Assembly: GCA_937904375.1 (NCBI GenBank)
Contig: CALDIG010000207.1
Coordinates: 1 to 41,590 of the forward strand
Direction of reading: 5' to 3'
Length of the DNA stretch: 41,590 bases
Source: an uncultured Prevotellaceae bacterium
GTDB lineage: Bacteria; Bacteroidota; Bacteroidia; Bacteroidales; Muribaculaceae
Positions 14,530 through 24,400 of this stretch are shown here, piece after piece (positions within the stretch are counted from its first letter, which is position 1; the number at the start of each line of letters is the position of its first letter). The notes beneath the pieces were generated by a model. It was not told the DNA's origin. It did no database searches and worked only from the letters and a program-made list of their open reading frames with translations. The position numbers and the translations under genes were made by a program.

Positions 14530-16104
14530 ATGGCAAAAAAGGAAAAAATAACAAAATCAATGGAAGAAGCCTTGTGGGAGGCTTGTAATAAGTTGCGTGG
14601 CTCTATTGAACCATCGGAGTATAAGCACGTGGTTCTCAGTCTTATCTTCCTAAAATATGCTGGCGACCATTTCGAGCAAAGGCGATCTGAAATCCTTGCA
14701 GAATACAACAACGAGGCGTTTCTTGACATTGTGGAGTTTTATGCAGCTAAGAATGTGTTCTATTTAGCACCTGAAAGTCGTTGGTCGTTTATCATGGAGA
14801 ATGCCAAACAGCCAAACATAGCCATTCTTATAGATTCTGCTCTTACGCTTGTTGAGAAACATAACAAGCCCCTGCGTGGCGCACTTCCTAATAACTATTA
14901 CTCATCGCTGGGCATTGATGTTACAAAACTCGCTTCTCTTCTCGACGAAATCAACAAGATTGATACTCTCAAAGACGAAGAGAACGATTTAATAGGTCGA
15001 GTGTATGAATACTTCCTCAGCAAGTTCGCCATCGCTGAAGGTAAGGGTAAAGGTGAGTTTTACACGCCCAAGTGCATTGTCAATCTAATCGCTGAACTGA
15101 TACAGCCCTTTGAGGGTAAGATCTATGATCCTTGCTGTGGTTCTGGCGGTATGTTTGTGCAGAGTTTGAAATTCGTTGATGCTCATCACGGCAACCGCAA
15201 AAACGTGTCGGTCTATGGTCAGGAATATACCAAGACCACTTACAAACTCGCCAAGATGAACCTTGCTATTCGAGGAATTAGCGCAAACCTCGGCGAGCAT
15301 GAAGCCGACACTTTCCATAACGACCAGCACAAAGATTTGAAGGCCGATTTCATCATGGCAAATCCGCCTTTCAATCAGAGTTCGTGGCGTGAAGAAAATC
15401 AACTGACAGATGATCCACGATGGGCAGGCTTCGATGTACCTCCCACAAGCAATGCTAACTATGGCTGGATTCTTAACATGGTGTCGAAGCTCTCCACTAA
15501 TGGCGTGGCAGGCTTCATTCTTGCCAATGGTGCGTTGAGTGCCGGCGGCACCGAATACAACATTCGTCGCCGTTTGCTTGAGAAAGGACTTGTGGAGGCT
15601 ATCATCATTTTGCCCCGCAAACTGTTCTACTCAACCGACATCAGCGTTTCATTATGGGTGCTGAATGCCAACAAAAAGGCTCGCACAATAGAACGTGACG
15701 GAGAGCAGATTCATCTCCGCGACCGTGAGCGCGAAGTTCTCTTTATGGATTTGCGTCAGCGTGTAGTACCATTTGAAAAAAAATATGTTCAGCTTTCGCC
15801 TCAAGACATTGCTGAAGCAGCTGACACATATCACCGCTGGCAGCTTGCTGATGCCGACCTTGTCGATTTCGACATTCCTGAATATTGTTATGGAGCAACA
15901 TTCGAGGAGATTGGAGGAGAAGGTGGCAACGATTTCTCGCTTGTACCCAGCAAATATATTCACTTTGGCAGCAATGACAACCAAGTGGATTACGATACTT
16001 GTATGAGAGAACTGCAAAACGAACTACGTACCCTGCTCCAGCAGGAAGAAGAAAGCAAACAAGAACTAAAAAATCTCTTTGACAAACTTGGATATACGCT
16101 CTAA
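14530..16104 (+). CDS. hsdM: Type I restriction-modification DNA methyltransferase subunit
   Basis: The ATG at 14530 gives 524 residues beginning with a lysine-rich stretch and the HsdM N-terminal helical domain (LWEACNKLRGSIEPSEYKHV). An ATG at 14476 would add 18 unrelated residues. The SAM-binding motif DPCCGSGGMFVQ lies near residue 199 and the catalytic NPPF, the N6-adenine signature, near 277; further HsdM blocks follow (GKGKGEFYTP, ILPRKLFYSTDISVSLWVL). With HsdS it methylates adenine at the recognition site, and with HsdR it forms the restriction complex. The gene heads the island, but is separated from hsdS by a Fic gene. Its base composition is closer to the core genes than that of the AT-rich interior of the island. 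Confidence 0.97.
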   Translation: MAKKEKITKSMEEALWEACNKLRGSIEPSEYKHVVLSLIFLKYAGDHFEQRRSEILAEYNNEAFLDIVEFYAAKNVFYLAPESRWSFIMENAKQPNIAILIDSALTLVEKHNKPLRGALPNNYYSSLGIDVTKLASLLDEINKIDTLKDEENDLIGRVYEYFLSKFAIAEGKGKGEFYTPKCIVNLIAELIQPFEGKIYDPCCGSGGMFVQSLKFVDAHHGNRKNVSVYGQEYTKTTYKLAKMNLAIRGISANLGEHEADTFHNDQHKDLKADFIMANPPFNQSSWREENQLTDDPRWAGFDVPPTSNANYGWILNMVSKLSTNGVAGFILANGALSAGGTEYNIRRRLLEKGLVEAIIILPRKLFYSTDISVSLWVLNANKKARTIERDGEQIHLRDREREVLFMDLRQRVVPFEKKYVQLSPQDIAEAADTYHRWQLADADLVDFDIPEYCYGATFEEIGGEGGNDFSLVPSKYIHFGSNDNQVDYDTCMRELQNELRTLLQQEEESKQELKNLFDKLGYTL

Positions 16105-16112
16105 ATGATTGC

Positions 16113-16149
16113 TAATTCTTGCCAATTCTTGCAAAATTAGCAAGAATTA
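16113..16149 (+). promoter_or_regulatory. Operator-like repeats upstream of the fic promoter
   Basis: TAATTCTTGC (16113-16122) is followed directly by CAATTCTTGC (16123-16132), and its exact inverse GCAAGAATTA stands at 16140-16149. Two direct sites plus one inverted site, ending just before the -33 TTG, suggest a binding site for a regulator, plausibly the Fic protein's own C-terminal DNA-binding domain. The inverted pair could also form a weak hairpin behind hsdM. Confidence 0.55.
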
Positions 16150-16150
16150 T

Positions 16151-16182
16151 TTGATTCATTCAAAAATCTTTTTGTATATTTG
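16151..16182 (+). promoter_or_regulatory. Bacteroidetes promoter of fic
   Basis: TTG at 16151-16153, a 21-bp spacer and TATATTTG at 16175-16182 fit the consensus well. The start of transcription would lie within about ten bases of the fic ATG at 16198, so its message is nearly leaderless. Confidence 0.7.
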
Positions 16183-16197
16183 CAGTAAAAAAACACT

Positions 16198-17493
16198 ATG
16201 ATAGAACTCCCCCCAAAGATAGATAGAAAGGCTTTCTCAGACGCTTTGTTTGGTAAGACCAATGAAGAGATTAACTTACTTGTTGACAAAATAAATGAAG
16301 AGTACGATTATTGGGATAAGGTAAAATATAAACCACTACCCAAAGGATGTACTCCTCAAATGCTATGGTCATACGTAAAGGCATCAAGATCGAAGAGTAT
16401 GATTATGGTATGGGAGAAATATGGTATTAAACTATGTATAACCAGTCAAATGCAGCGTTTATGCCATGAGTTCGATATGCTGTTTGGTAGTTTCTGGACT
16501 TCAGAAACTGATTCAAAAGACGCTGAAAGAAAACACTATCTTGCAAGTTCTTTAATGGAGGAAGCTATCTATTCCAGTCAAATGGAAGGAGCATCCACAA
16601 CGCGTATTGTAGCAAAAGAGATGTTGAGAAAGAACAAAGCTCCACAAAACAAATCTCAACAAATGATTGTTAATAATTACAATACCATTCAATATATTAC
16701 TCAGCACAGGAATGATCCTTTAACCGAAGAGAATCTTCTGCATATTCATCGGCTCATGACCGAGAAGACTTTGGATAATCCTGAAAATGCAGGACGTTTC
16801 AGAACTAATGACAAAGTTGTTGTTGCCGACATGATTGAGGGAGAGATTGTTTACACTCCTCCCACCTATGCAGAAATTCCCGATTTCATAAAGGATTTGT
16901 GCGACATGTTCAATAACGACAATCCACGTGTGTTTATACACCCAATCATTAAGGGTATCATTATCCATTTCATGCTTGCCTTTATGCATCCTTTTGTCGA
17001 TGGTAACGGACGGACAGCACGAGCCCTGTTTTACTGGTACATGCTTAGAGAGAGATACTGGCTCACTGAGTACATGTCTATATCAAGGGTTATAGCAAAA
17101 TCGAAGAAAAGCTACGAAAAGACCTTTCGCTATAGTGAGAACGATGAAAATGATATTGGATATTTTGTGTCTTATAACTTACGTGCCCTCAAAATATCAT
17201 TCCAGCAGCTAAGTGACTATATACAAAGGAAGCAAAAGGAGAAAAAGGCTGCCAATGCGTTTATGATAACTGGCAATGTCAATCAGCGGCAGGCGATAAT
17301 TCTTCAGAATTTCTCTGATGAGCCAGATCTTGTCATTACTGTTAGAGATGTGCAGTCCAGGTTCTCTGTAGCATCAATGACAGCAAGAAAAGATCTTTCA
17401 AACTTGGTGCAGCAAGGTTATTTACAGGAAATTGCTATTAATAAGGTGACGAGGGGATATATTTTGGCACCGCTTAAAAATCCATCTGTGTAA
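16198..17493 (+). CDS. Fic-domain AMP-transferase with N-terminal inhibitory motif and C-terminal winged helix
   Basis: The 431-residue protein has a Fic core motif HPFVDGNGRTAR (about residues 264-275) that fits HPFx(D/E)GNGRxxR exactly, so it should transfer AMP (or another nucleotide part) to a protein hydroxyl. Near residues 125-130 SSQMEG matches the (S/T)xxxE(G/N) inhibitory motif, placing it in the class with the inhibitory helix before the Fic core. The C-terminal about 80 residues (RQAIILQNF, then SVASMTARKDLSNLVQQGYL) look like a winged-helix DNA-binding domain. The gene sits between hsdM and hsdS with its own promoter and operator-like repeats, and its stop overlaps the hsdS start by one base (TAATG). 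Family and residues are certain; target protein is unknown. Confidence 0.93.
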   Translation: MIELPPKIDRKAFSDALFGKTNEEINLLVDKINEEYDYWDKVKYKPLPKGCTPQMLWSYVKASRSKSMIMVWEKYGIKLCITSQMQRLCHEFDMLFGSFWTSETDSKDAERKHYLASSLMEEAIYSSQMEGASTTRIVAKEMLRKNKAPQNKSQQMIVNNYNTIQYITQHRNDPLTEENLLHIHRLMTEKTLDNPENAGRFRTNDKVVVADMIEGEIVYTPPTYAEIPDFIKDLCDMFNNDNPRVFIHPIIKGIIIHFMLAFMHPFVDGNGRTARALFYWYMLRERYWLTEYMSISRVIAKSKKSYEKTFRYSENDENDIGYFVSYNLRALKISFQQLSDYIQRKQKEKKAANAFMITGNVNQRQAIILQNFSDEPDLVITVRDVQSRFSVASMTARKDLSNLVQQGYLQEIAINKVTRGYILAPLKNPSV

Positions 17494-18644
17494 TGAGTTG
17501 TATGGGAACATATCAGCGTTTAGGCAACTATATCAGGCTGGTCGATGTTAGGAATACGAATCTTGACATTACTAATTTAATGGGCGTGAATTATCAAAAA
17601 TTTTTTATGCCATCTGTTGCCAACACTAATGGAGTTGACTTGACTAAATATAAGGTAGTAAATCATCTTCAATTTGCCTGTAATTTCATGCATGTTGGAA
17701 GAGATGAATGCTTGCCAATAGCACTAAATAATGTTAAAGAACCAGTCATCGTTTCACCAGCATATTTTACTTTTGAAGTTATTGATAAAGAAATAATAGA
17801 TCCAAATTTCTTGTTTTTGCTTTTTAAACGAAGTATTTTTGATAGGTATGCTTGGTTTTTTACCGATGGTGATGTTAGAAGTGGATTAGATAAATCAGCA
17901 TTTTTTAATTTGAAAATCCCTATTCCTCCCATTGAGGAACAACGGCATTTAGTTGCGCAATATCAAGCAGTAGAAAACCGCATACGCAACAACGAACGAC
18001 TGATTGCAAGCCTTGAAGCCACAGCGCAAACCATCTTCCGCCATTACTTTGTTGAAAATATTGATTCTAACAATCTGCCTAATGGGTGGAGAATGGGGAC
18101 AATAGGAGAATATTGTAAGGAAATGAAATCAGGAGGTACGCCAAGCAGAAATCACAATGAATATTGGGACACAAATGATTATCCTTGGCTCAAATCTGGC
18201 GAAGTACATAATAATGTTATAATTAACGTAGAAGAAAGTATTAGCAAGGCAGGATTGGAAAACAGTTCTGCAAAAATGATCCCCAAAGGCTCCGTTGTAA
18301 TGGCAATGTATGGAGCAACAGCAGCCCAAGTAGCATATCTGAATTGTGCAACAACGACCAACCAAGCATGCTGTAATATGATATGCTATCACAAAGAAGA
18401 TGCCGCATACTTGTATTATCATCTATTAGCTAACCAAGAAGATATAAAGAAATTAGCCAATGGTGGTGCTCAAGAAAATCTGAGCCAAGAATTGATAGCA
18501 CAACAACCTATACTCCTTTTTGACGATAATGAAAAGAAGGCTATGTTTGTGCCAATACTGGACTACCAGATAGTTCTATATAAAGAAAACTCAAAACTAA
18601 CTGAATTACAGTCTTTGCTTTTGACAAAGATGGGACAATATTAA
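17493..18644 (+). CDS. hsdS: Type I restriction-modification specificity subunit
   Basis: The 383-residue protein has the two-target-domain HsdS layout. The first target-recognition domain (about 1-145) ends in the conserved FFNLKIPIPPIEEQRHLV; a long helical spacer follows (YQAVENRIRNNERLIASLEA). The second domain (about 200-345) has KSGGTPSRNHNEYW, PWLKSGEV and MAMYGATAAQVAYL, and a second helical part follows (KLTELQSLLLTKMGQY). Each domain reads half of a bipartite DNA site; the site itself cannot be predicted by eye. The C-terminal conserved motif is somewhat divergent (ILLFDDNEKKAMFVPILDYQ). Its codons are much more AT-rich than those of hsdM and hsdR, as expected if target domains are exchanged between strains. 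Confidence 0.93.
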   Translation: MSCMGTYQRLGNYIRLVDVRNTNLDITNLMGVNYQKFFMPSVANTNGVDLTKYKVVNHLQFACNFMHVGRDECLPIALNNVKEPVIVSPAYFTFEVIDKEIIDPNFLFLLFKRSIFDRYAWFFTDGDVRSGLDKSAFFNLKIPIPPIEEQRHLVAQYQAVENRIRNNERLIASLEATAQTIFRHYFVENIDSNNLPNGWRMGTIGEYCKEMKSGGTPSRNHNEYWDTNDYPWLKSGEVHNNVIINVEESISKAGLENSSAKMIPKGSVVMAMYGATAAQVAYLNCATTTNQACCNMICYHKEDAAYLYYHLLANQEDIKKLANGGAQENLSQELIAQQPILLFDDNEKKAMFVPILDYQIVLYKENSKLTELQSLLLTKMGQY

Positions 18645-18655
18645 TATTGACAAAA

Positions 18656-19651
18656 ATGAATAATATTATTAAATCTTCTATTCTTCACGCAAATTGTTTA
18701 GAGTTTCACTATCAATTTGAAGATCAGTCTCACTCCATGGACGCATTGATATTTAACAAATGCGAAGGGGAGATTTTAGCTATGCTGAAAGAATTGTCGG
18801 AGAAAATTAAAATTAGCGTAAAGGTTGAAACTGAGCCGATAGAGCAAGGAGGGTTGAGAAGTTGGTTGAGAATAAAGGGAAATTCAAAAGAGATAACAAT
18901 AAAGGACTTAATAATTATTGCAGCTATAGGGGGAGTTTTTTCCAATCTGATAGCAAACCCCATAAATGTTTCAGTTTCAGAAATTGTCAAGCATTCAATA
19001 GAATTATTATTTGAAGATGATGAAATAACCGAACTGAAAAGACAAAAAGAGAAAAAACAACTTCAATTAGATTTGGCGAATTTAGAGGATGAATTGCAAG
19101 AACGCGCTTTAAAAATTGACGAAAATGTTATTATTAAAAGACGTTCTAATTATTATTCTGCTCTTAAGCAATACCCAAGGGTTACCAATGTATCAATTGC
19201 CTTGGAAAATGAGAAAAGACAAGTTGCATGTGAATACCAAATAAACAAAAAAGATTTTGATAATTATATATTAGAATCTGATGAATTAGAACCTGATGTG
19301 GAATCAAATGCTGTAATAGAAATCGTGTCACCTGTCTTAAAGAAGGGGAATTATAAATGGACTGGTATTTATAATGGTGAGGTTATTCAATTTAAGATGA
19401 AGTCCATTGAATTTAAGACACTGGTACAAAGCAGTATTATAGTATTTAAAAATGGATTTACATTTGAATGCGAACTGGTCATTAATAGAAAAATGACGAA
19501 CGAAGGAGTTGTTCGGATTACATCATACGAGGTGTTAAGTGTGAATCGATATTACGATAATGACAATCCTATTGAGACACCAGAAGGAAAGCGTAAACGT
19601 CAAAAACGTGAAGCAGATAGACATCAGTTGAGAATATTTGAAGACTTGTGA
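18656..19651 (+). CDS. Unrecognised protein with one hydrophobic segment and a coiled coil, inside the restriction island
   Basis: The ATG at 18656 gives 331 residues; a TTG three codons earlier is possible. No family was recognised. Residues about 85-105 form a hydrophobic segment (LIIIAAIGGVFSNLIANP) that could cross the membrane. It is followed by an amphipathic stretch and a charged coiled coil (ITELKRQKEKKQLQLDLANL, then EDELQERALK; about 125-155). The C-terminal about 170 residues are beta-rich with charged loops and end in a basic tail. It follows hsdS after 11 bases and precedes the Abi-alpha gene on the same strand, so co-expression is likely. Its AT-rich composition matches its two downstream neighbours. 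A membrane-linked role in phage defence is inferred from position only. Confidence 0.75.
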   Translation: MNNIIKSSILHANCLEFHYQFEDQSHSMDALIFNKCEGEILAMLKELSEKIKISVKVETEPIEQGGLRSWLRIKGNSKEITIKDLIIIAAIGGVFSNLIANPINVSVSEIVKHSIELLFEDDEITELKRQKEKKQLQLDLANLEDELQERALKIDENVIIKRRSNYYSALKQYPRVTNVSIALENEKRQVACEYQINKKDFDNYILESDELEPDVESNAVIEIVSPVLKKGNYKWTGIYNGEVIQFKMKSIEFKTLVQSSIIVFKNGFTFECELVINRKMTNEGVVRITSYEVLSVNRYYDNDNPIETPEGKRKRQKREADRHQLRIFEDL

Positions 19652-19681
19652 TATTTGTATAAAATTTATTCATAAATTAGA

Positions 19682-20470
19682 ATGATTATGGCAAACGAAA
19701 TAGTAGAATTAGTTAAGGCCACTCCTAATATTTTGGGTCAAGTATATAACGATTTAGCACAACCAAGTGTTAAGGCTGTTGGTAATGCTTTAGGGACTGT
19801 GTTTGAATTCAGTACCTCATTTCTGCTGCCAGTAAAATTGCTTAATGAGAAATTCAAGTTGAATTTTACAAAGCGGCTTAATGAATATAAAGAGAAGTTA
19901 GAGCAGATTCCTGAAGAAAAACGATGTGAAGTTCATCCCCAAATAGGTACGCCTATCATAGAGAAATTATCATATACTACAAACGAAGAAATAGCGGACT
20001 TGTTTACAACTTTATTAGCCAATGCTTCTGATATAGATATGGTAAACACCGCCCATCCGTCTTTTGTTAATATGATAGAAAGAATGTCACCAGATGAAGC
20101 ACGGCTTTTGTACTATTTGAAAGGGAAAGAAGATATTCAATATTGCACTTTTAATGCAGATGTATTAGAAGGAAAAGGTTTTGTTACACTTTTAGACCAT
20201 GTGACACTTTTAGATTCAGAAGTAGAGTTGATTTTCCAACAAAACATTAATGCTTATTTGGCTAATTTTGTGAGTATGGGAATTTTGAAAGATATGAGTG
20301 GACAGTCTCGCATGAATAAAACTATATACAACAAAATAAGAGAAAAATACAACTTAAAAGGGATAGAAGAACAATTAGTGCCTCACTCATTTAAATCTAT
20401 TTCTGTAAAAGAAAGTTACTATCTTGTGACTGATCTTGGAAAACTTTTAATAAAAGCATGTATAAAATAA
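19682..20470 (+). CDS. Abi-alpha (DUF4393) family protein
   Basis: This 262-residue protein (or 260 from the ATG at 19688) carries the DUF4393 features: an N-terminal ILGQVYNDLAQPSVKAVGNA, then FSTSFLLPVKLLNEKFK, YKEKLEQIPEEKR and the conserved IIEKLSYTTNEEIADLFTTL (about 94-113), followed by HPSFVNMIERMSPDEARLL. The family is named abortive infection alpha from its association with phage-defence loci; its biochemistry is, as far as I know, not established. No enzyme motif is visible. It lies between the unrecognised membrane/coiled-coil gene and the DUF4268 gene, the latter starting at or just after its stop, so the three look like one operon inserted between hsdS and hsdR. Confidence 0.85.
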   Translation: MIMANEIVELVKATPNILGQVYNDLAQPSVKAVGNALGTVFEFSTSFLLPVKLLNEKFKLNFTKRLNEYKEKLEQIPEEKRCEVHPQIGTPIIEKLSYTTNEEIADLFTTLLANASDIDMVNTAHPSFVNMIERMSPDEARLLYYLKGKEDIQYCTFNADVLEGKGFVTLLDHVTLLDSEVELIFQQNINAYLANFVSMGILKDMSGQSRMNKTIYNKIREKYNLKGIEEQLVPHSFKSISVKESYYLVTDLGKLLIKACIK

Positions 20471-20484
20471 ATACAGAGATCAAC

Positions 20485-21408
20485 ATGGATAAGTTAGGTA
20501 AAATGACAAGGATAACCGATTTAAGGTCGGTATGGCCTCATGAGGCAAATGATTTCACAAAATGGTTGGCTCAAGAAGATAATCTTGCGCTGCTTAGTGA
20601 CGCTATTGATATTGAATTGGAACTGGAGGAAAGAGAATCTTCTGTGGGTAGTTTCAATGTGGATATCTTCGCGAAAGAAGTTGGTACCAATCGTTGTATA
20701 ATTATAGAGAACCAGTTGGAAGATACCAACCACGACCATCTTGGGAAACTAATAACCTATGCTTCTGGCAAAGGTGCCGAAGTGATTGTCTGGGTTGTAA
20801 AGCGGGCTCGTGATGAGCATCGTCAAGCCATAGAATGGTTAAACCAACATACAGATAGCAATATCGGTTTCTTCTTATTGGAAATTGAGTTGTGGCAAAT
20901 TGGTGACTCAGAGAAAGCCCCACGTTTCAATATTGTAGAAAAACCCAATGACTGGTCGAAAACAATGAAGACAATAGAAGGACTTTCTGATACTGAACTC
21001 CTTAAACTTGAGTTCTGGACTGGATTTAACGAGGCCATGAGTGATAACAATGATTTCATACGCAATTTCCGATCTCGCAAAGCTTCTCCTCAACACTGGT
21101 ATGATTTGAGCATCGGCAGTTCTGCATATCATGTTGGATTAACAATCAACACGCAAAAACAAAGCATAGGTGCGGAAATATACATCAATGATGATAAAAA
21201 AATGTTTGAGCAATTCAAAAAGCATAAGGATGAGATTTCGGAGATGCTAAATAGCGAAGTGGAATGGCGAGAAGCAAAGAAGGCATGCCGAATTTTTATA
21301 ACAACGAATATCAATCCTAAGAAGCACGAGTGCTGGGCAAAAGCATACAATTGGTTCTTGGAGAAAGCTATCGTATTTAAAGAGGTCGCATATATATTTG
21401 ACAAATAA
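20485..21408 (+). CDS. DUF4268 protein with PD-(D/E)xK-like nuclease fold
   Basis: The ATG at 20485 gives 307 residues and matches the family start (a short helix, then LRSVWPHEANDFTKWLAQED). An ATG at 20458 would add nine residues and overlap the upstream gene by 13 bases. The first half shows a nuclease-like core: VGSFNVDIFAKE followed by CIIIENQLEDTNHDHLGKLI, where Asp and Glu-x-Gln stand at the positions of a PD-(D/E)xK centre (the lysine replaced by glutamine). The second half (about 165-307) is the DUF4268 region, with WYDLSIGSSAYHVGL. DUF4268 proteins are frequently found with type I systems. It may cut or bind DNA; this is inference. hsdR follows after 10 bases. Confidence 0.82.
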   Translation: MDKLGKMTRITDLRSVWPHEANDFTKWLAQEDNLALLSDAIDIELELEERESSVGSFNVDIFAKEVGTNRCIIIENQLEDTNHDHLGKLITYASGKGAEVIVWVVKRARDEHRQAIEWLNQHTDSNIGFFLLEIELWQIGDSEKAPRFNIVEKPNDWSKTMKTIEGLSDTELLKLEFWTGFNEAMSDNNDFIRNFRSRKASPQHWYDLSIGSSAYHVGLTINTQKQSIGAEIYINDDKKMFEQFKKHKDEISEMLNSEVEWREAKKACRIFITTNINPKKHECWAKAYNWFLEKAIVFKEVAYIFDK

Positions 21409-21418
21409 TTCATAGACA

Positions 21419-24400
21419 ATGTCACATTTCAACGAGGAACAATTAGAGCAGTCCATTATTGAGCTTTTCAAGCAAGAGGGCTATGAATATACCCACGGTG
21501 GAGAAATCGTCCGTGACTTGAGCGATGTGCTTTTGCGCGATGACCTTAAAGCATACTTGCAAAATCATTATTCCAAACATGGAATTACCAGTGTGGAAAT
21601 TGACACTTCCATTAAACGCTTGGAGCAAGAAGTGGGCGGACTCTATGAAAACAACGTGGCTGTGATGCGTTTGGTAATGGATGGGTTCTCTATCAAAAGA
21701 CAAGATGCCACCAAACCGCCACTGTTTATTAACCTCGTTGACTTTGATAATCCAAAGGACAACATCTTCCGCATTGTCAATCAACTGGAAGTCCTCGGTG
21801 ATGCTTTGCGTCGCCCCGATGCCATAGTATATGTCAATGGTATTCCTGTTGTGGTGCTGGAGTTCAAAAGTGCCATTAAAGAAGATACAACCATCGAGAA
21901 TGCCTACACGCAACTTACAGTTCGATATAGGTTAGATATACCGCAGTTGTTCAAGTACAATGCTTTTGTAGTCATCAGCGATGGCGTGAACAACAAGTTC
22001 GGCTCGCTATTTGCTCCATACGATTTCTTCTATGCTTGGCGCAAAGTTGAGCAAACTGACCGAAGCAGTGACGGCATCAACTCATTGTTCACGATGGTTC
22101 AGGGCTTGTTCCGAAAAGAACGCCTTGTTGATGTGCTGCACAACTTCATATATCTGCCTGACGACAGCAACAATGAAATGAAGATTGTGTGTCGTTATCC
22201 GCAATACTTCGCTACTACTTCTCTGCTCACAAATATCTTAAAGCATTCGCATCTCAATCCCAATGGCGACGGTAAGGGCGGCACATACTTTGGCGCCACT
22301 GGTTGCGGCAAAAGCTTCACGATGCTTTTCCTGACACGTCAACTGATGAAGTGCAAGCAGTTAAGCAGCCCGACAATTGTGCTGATTACTGACCGCACTG
22401 ACCTTGACGACCAACTTTCAAAGCAGTTCCTCAAAGCCAAGAAGTTTATCGGCGATGAAACTATCATGCAGATAGACAGCCGCGAACACTTAGGTGAAAT
22501 GTTGCGAGGTCGAACAAGCGGCGGCGTGTTCCTTACTACCATTCAGAAGTTCAGTGAGGACATCAGTTTGCTCAGCGACCGAGCAAACATTATCTGCATC
22601 AGTGATGAGGCGCACCGCAGTCAGACAGGCATGGGTCAGCACATTCGTGTCACCGTTGATGGTGTTCAAAAGAAATATGGTTTCGCCAAATACCTGCGTG
22701 ACTCACTGCCACGGGCAACATACGTGGGCTTCACTGGAACTCCAATAGATGCTTCAATTGAAGTGTTCGGTCCAATCGTTGACCGATACACAATGATTGA
22801 GGCAGTTGACGATGAAATAACTCGCCGCATCGTTTATGAGGGACGTGCAGCAAAAGTTATTCTCGACAGCGAGAAGGCAAAAGAGATAGAAGAATACTAT
22901 AGCAAGTGCGCCGAAGAAGGGGCAAATGAGAATCAAATTGAGGAGAGCAAGAGAGCCATGACTCGCATGGACGTAATCCTCAACGACCCCAAACTGCTCG
23001 CCAATATCGCCGATGACTTTGTGCAACATTATGAGAACCGTGTTGAAGAAGGCTCGACTGTTGTGGGTAAAACTATGATTGTTGTAAGCAACCGTCAGAT
23101 TGCCTACTCGCTTTACAAAGCCATTCTTGCCTTGCGACCCGAATGGACTGAAGTGAAAGCTTGTTGCGATGGGGAAGAACTCACCGAAAGAGAGCAAGAG
23201 AAAATCTTCCCCATGCCCAAGATGATGATGGTGATGACCACCAACAAGGATGATGAGAAACCGCTTCGCGACATCTTGAACAGCGAGCCATACAAAAAGA
23301 AACTCGATGACCAGTTCAAGGAAGTAAAGAGCAACTTCAAGATTGCCATTGTCGTTGATATGTGGATTACAGGTTTCGATGTGCCATGTCTTGACACGAT
23401 GTATTGCTTCAAACCATTGCAGCAACACACTCTCGTTCAAACTATCTCGCGCGTGAACCGTGTGTATCCAGGCAAGGACAAGGGTCTTGTGGTTGACTAC
23501 CTCGGCATCAAGAACAATATGAATGTCGCACTCAAGCGATACGGCGGAGGCGACTTGGACGCCACATCGGTAGAAACGATGGAGCAGTCCATTAAAATGA
23601 CTAAAGATGAACTCGATATCCTGCGACGATTGTTCCACAAATTCGACAATTCGTTATACTTCAATGGCGCACCATTGGAGCAGTTAAATTGCCTGAACCT
23701 CGCAGCCGAGTTTGTTCAAGAAACAAAAGAGCGGGAAGACATGTTCATGGCGCATACAAAAAGAATGCGTTCGGCCTACAACATCTGTTGCAACAGCGAT
23801 GAGATAACACAGGAAGAAGATAATGATATACACTTTTTTATCGCTGTGCGCTCCATTGTCTATAAAATGACTAAGGGCGATGCTCCCGATGCAGCTCAAA
23901 TGAACAGAAAGGTTGCTTCAATGATTAAGGATGCACTAATCTCACAGGAAGTTGAGGAAATAACAAAGATTGGAGTAAAGCCTGAGAAAGAGATTGACCT
24001 TTTGAGCAGTGAATATATGGAACGGCTAATGCGTCTGAAACTGAAAAACACAAAGGTCAAACTTATGGAGAAACTGCTTCGCCAAGTGATTGACAACTTG
24101 AAAAAGGTGAACAAGACCAAAGGTATTGACTTTACCAAACGCCTGAATGCCATTATTGAGAAGTACAATGACCGTAGCGACAACACTACGCTTGCCAATG
24201 AAATCATAGATGCGGTAGTTGATGAGATGGCTGAACTTCTCTCAGATGTAGTTGCCGAGAAAACTGCCAGCGATGCTTTGGGTATTTCTTTTGAAGAAAA
24301 AGCGTTTTTCGACATCTTGAAGTCGGTAGCTGTTAAATATGATTTCTATGACAATCTCTCAACTGTTGAATCGAAGTTCAACGATGCGAGATTGATTGCT

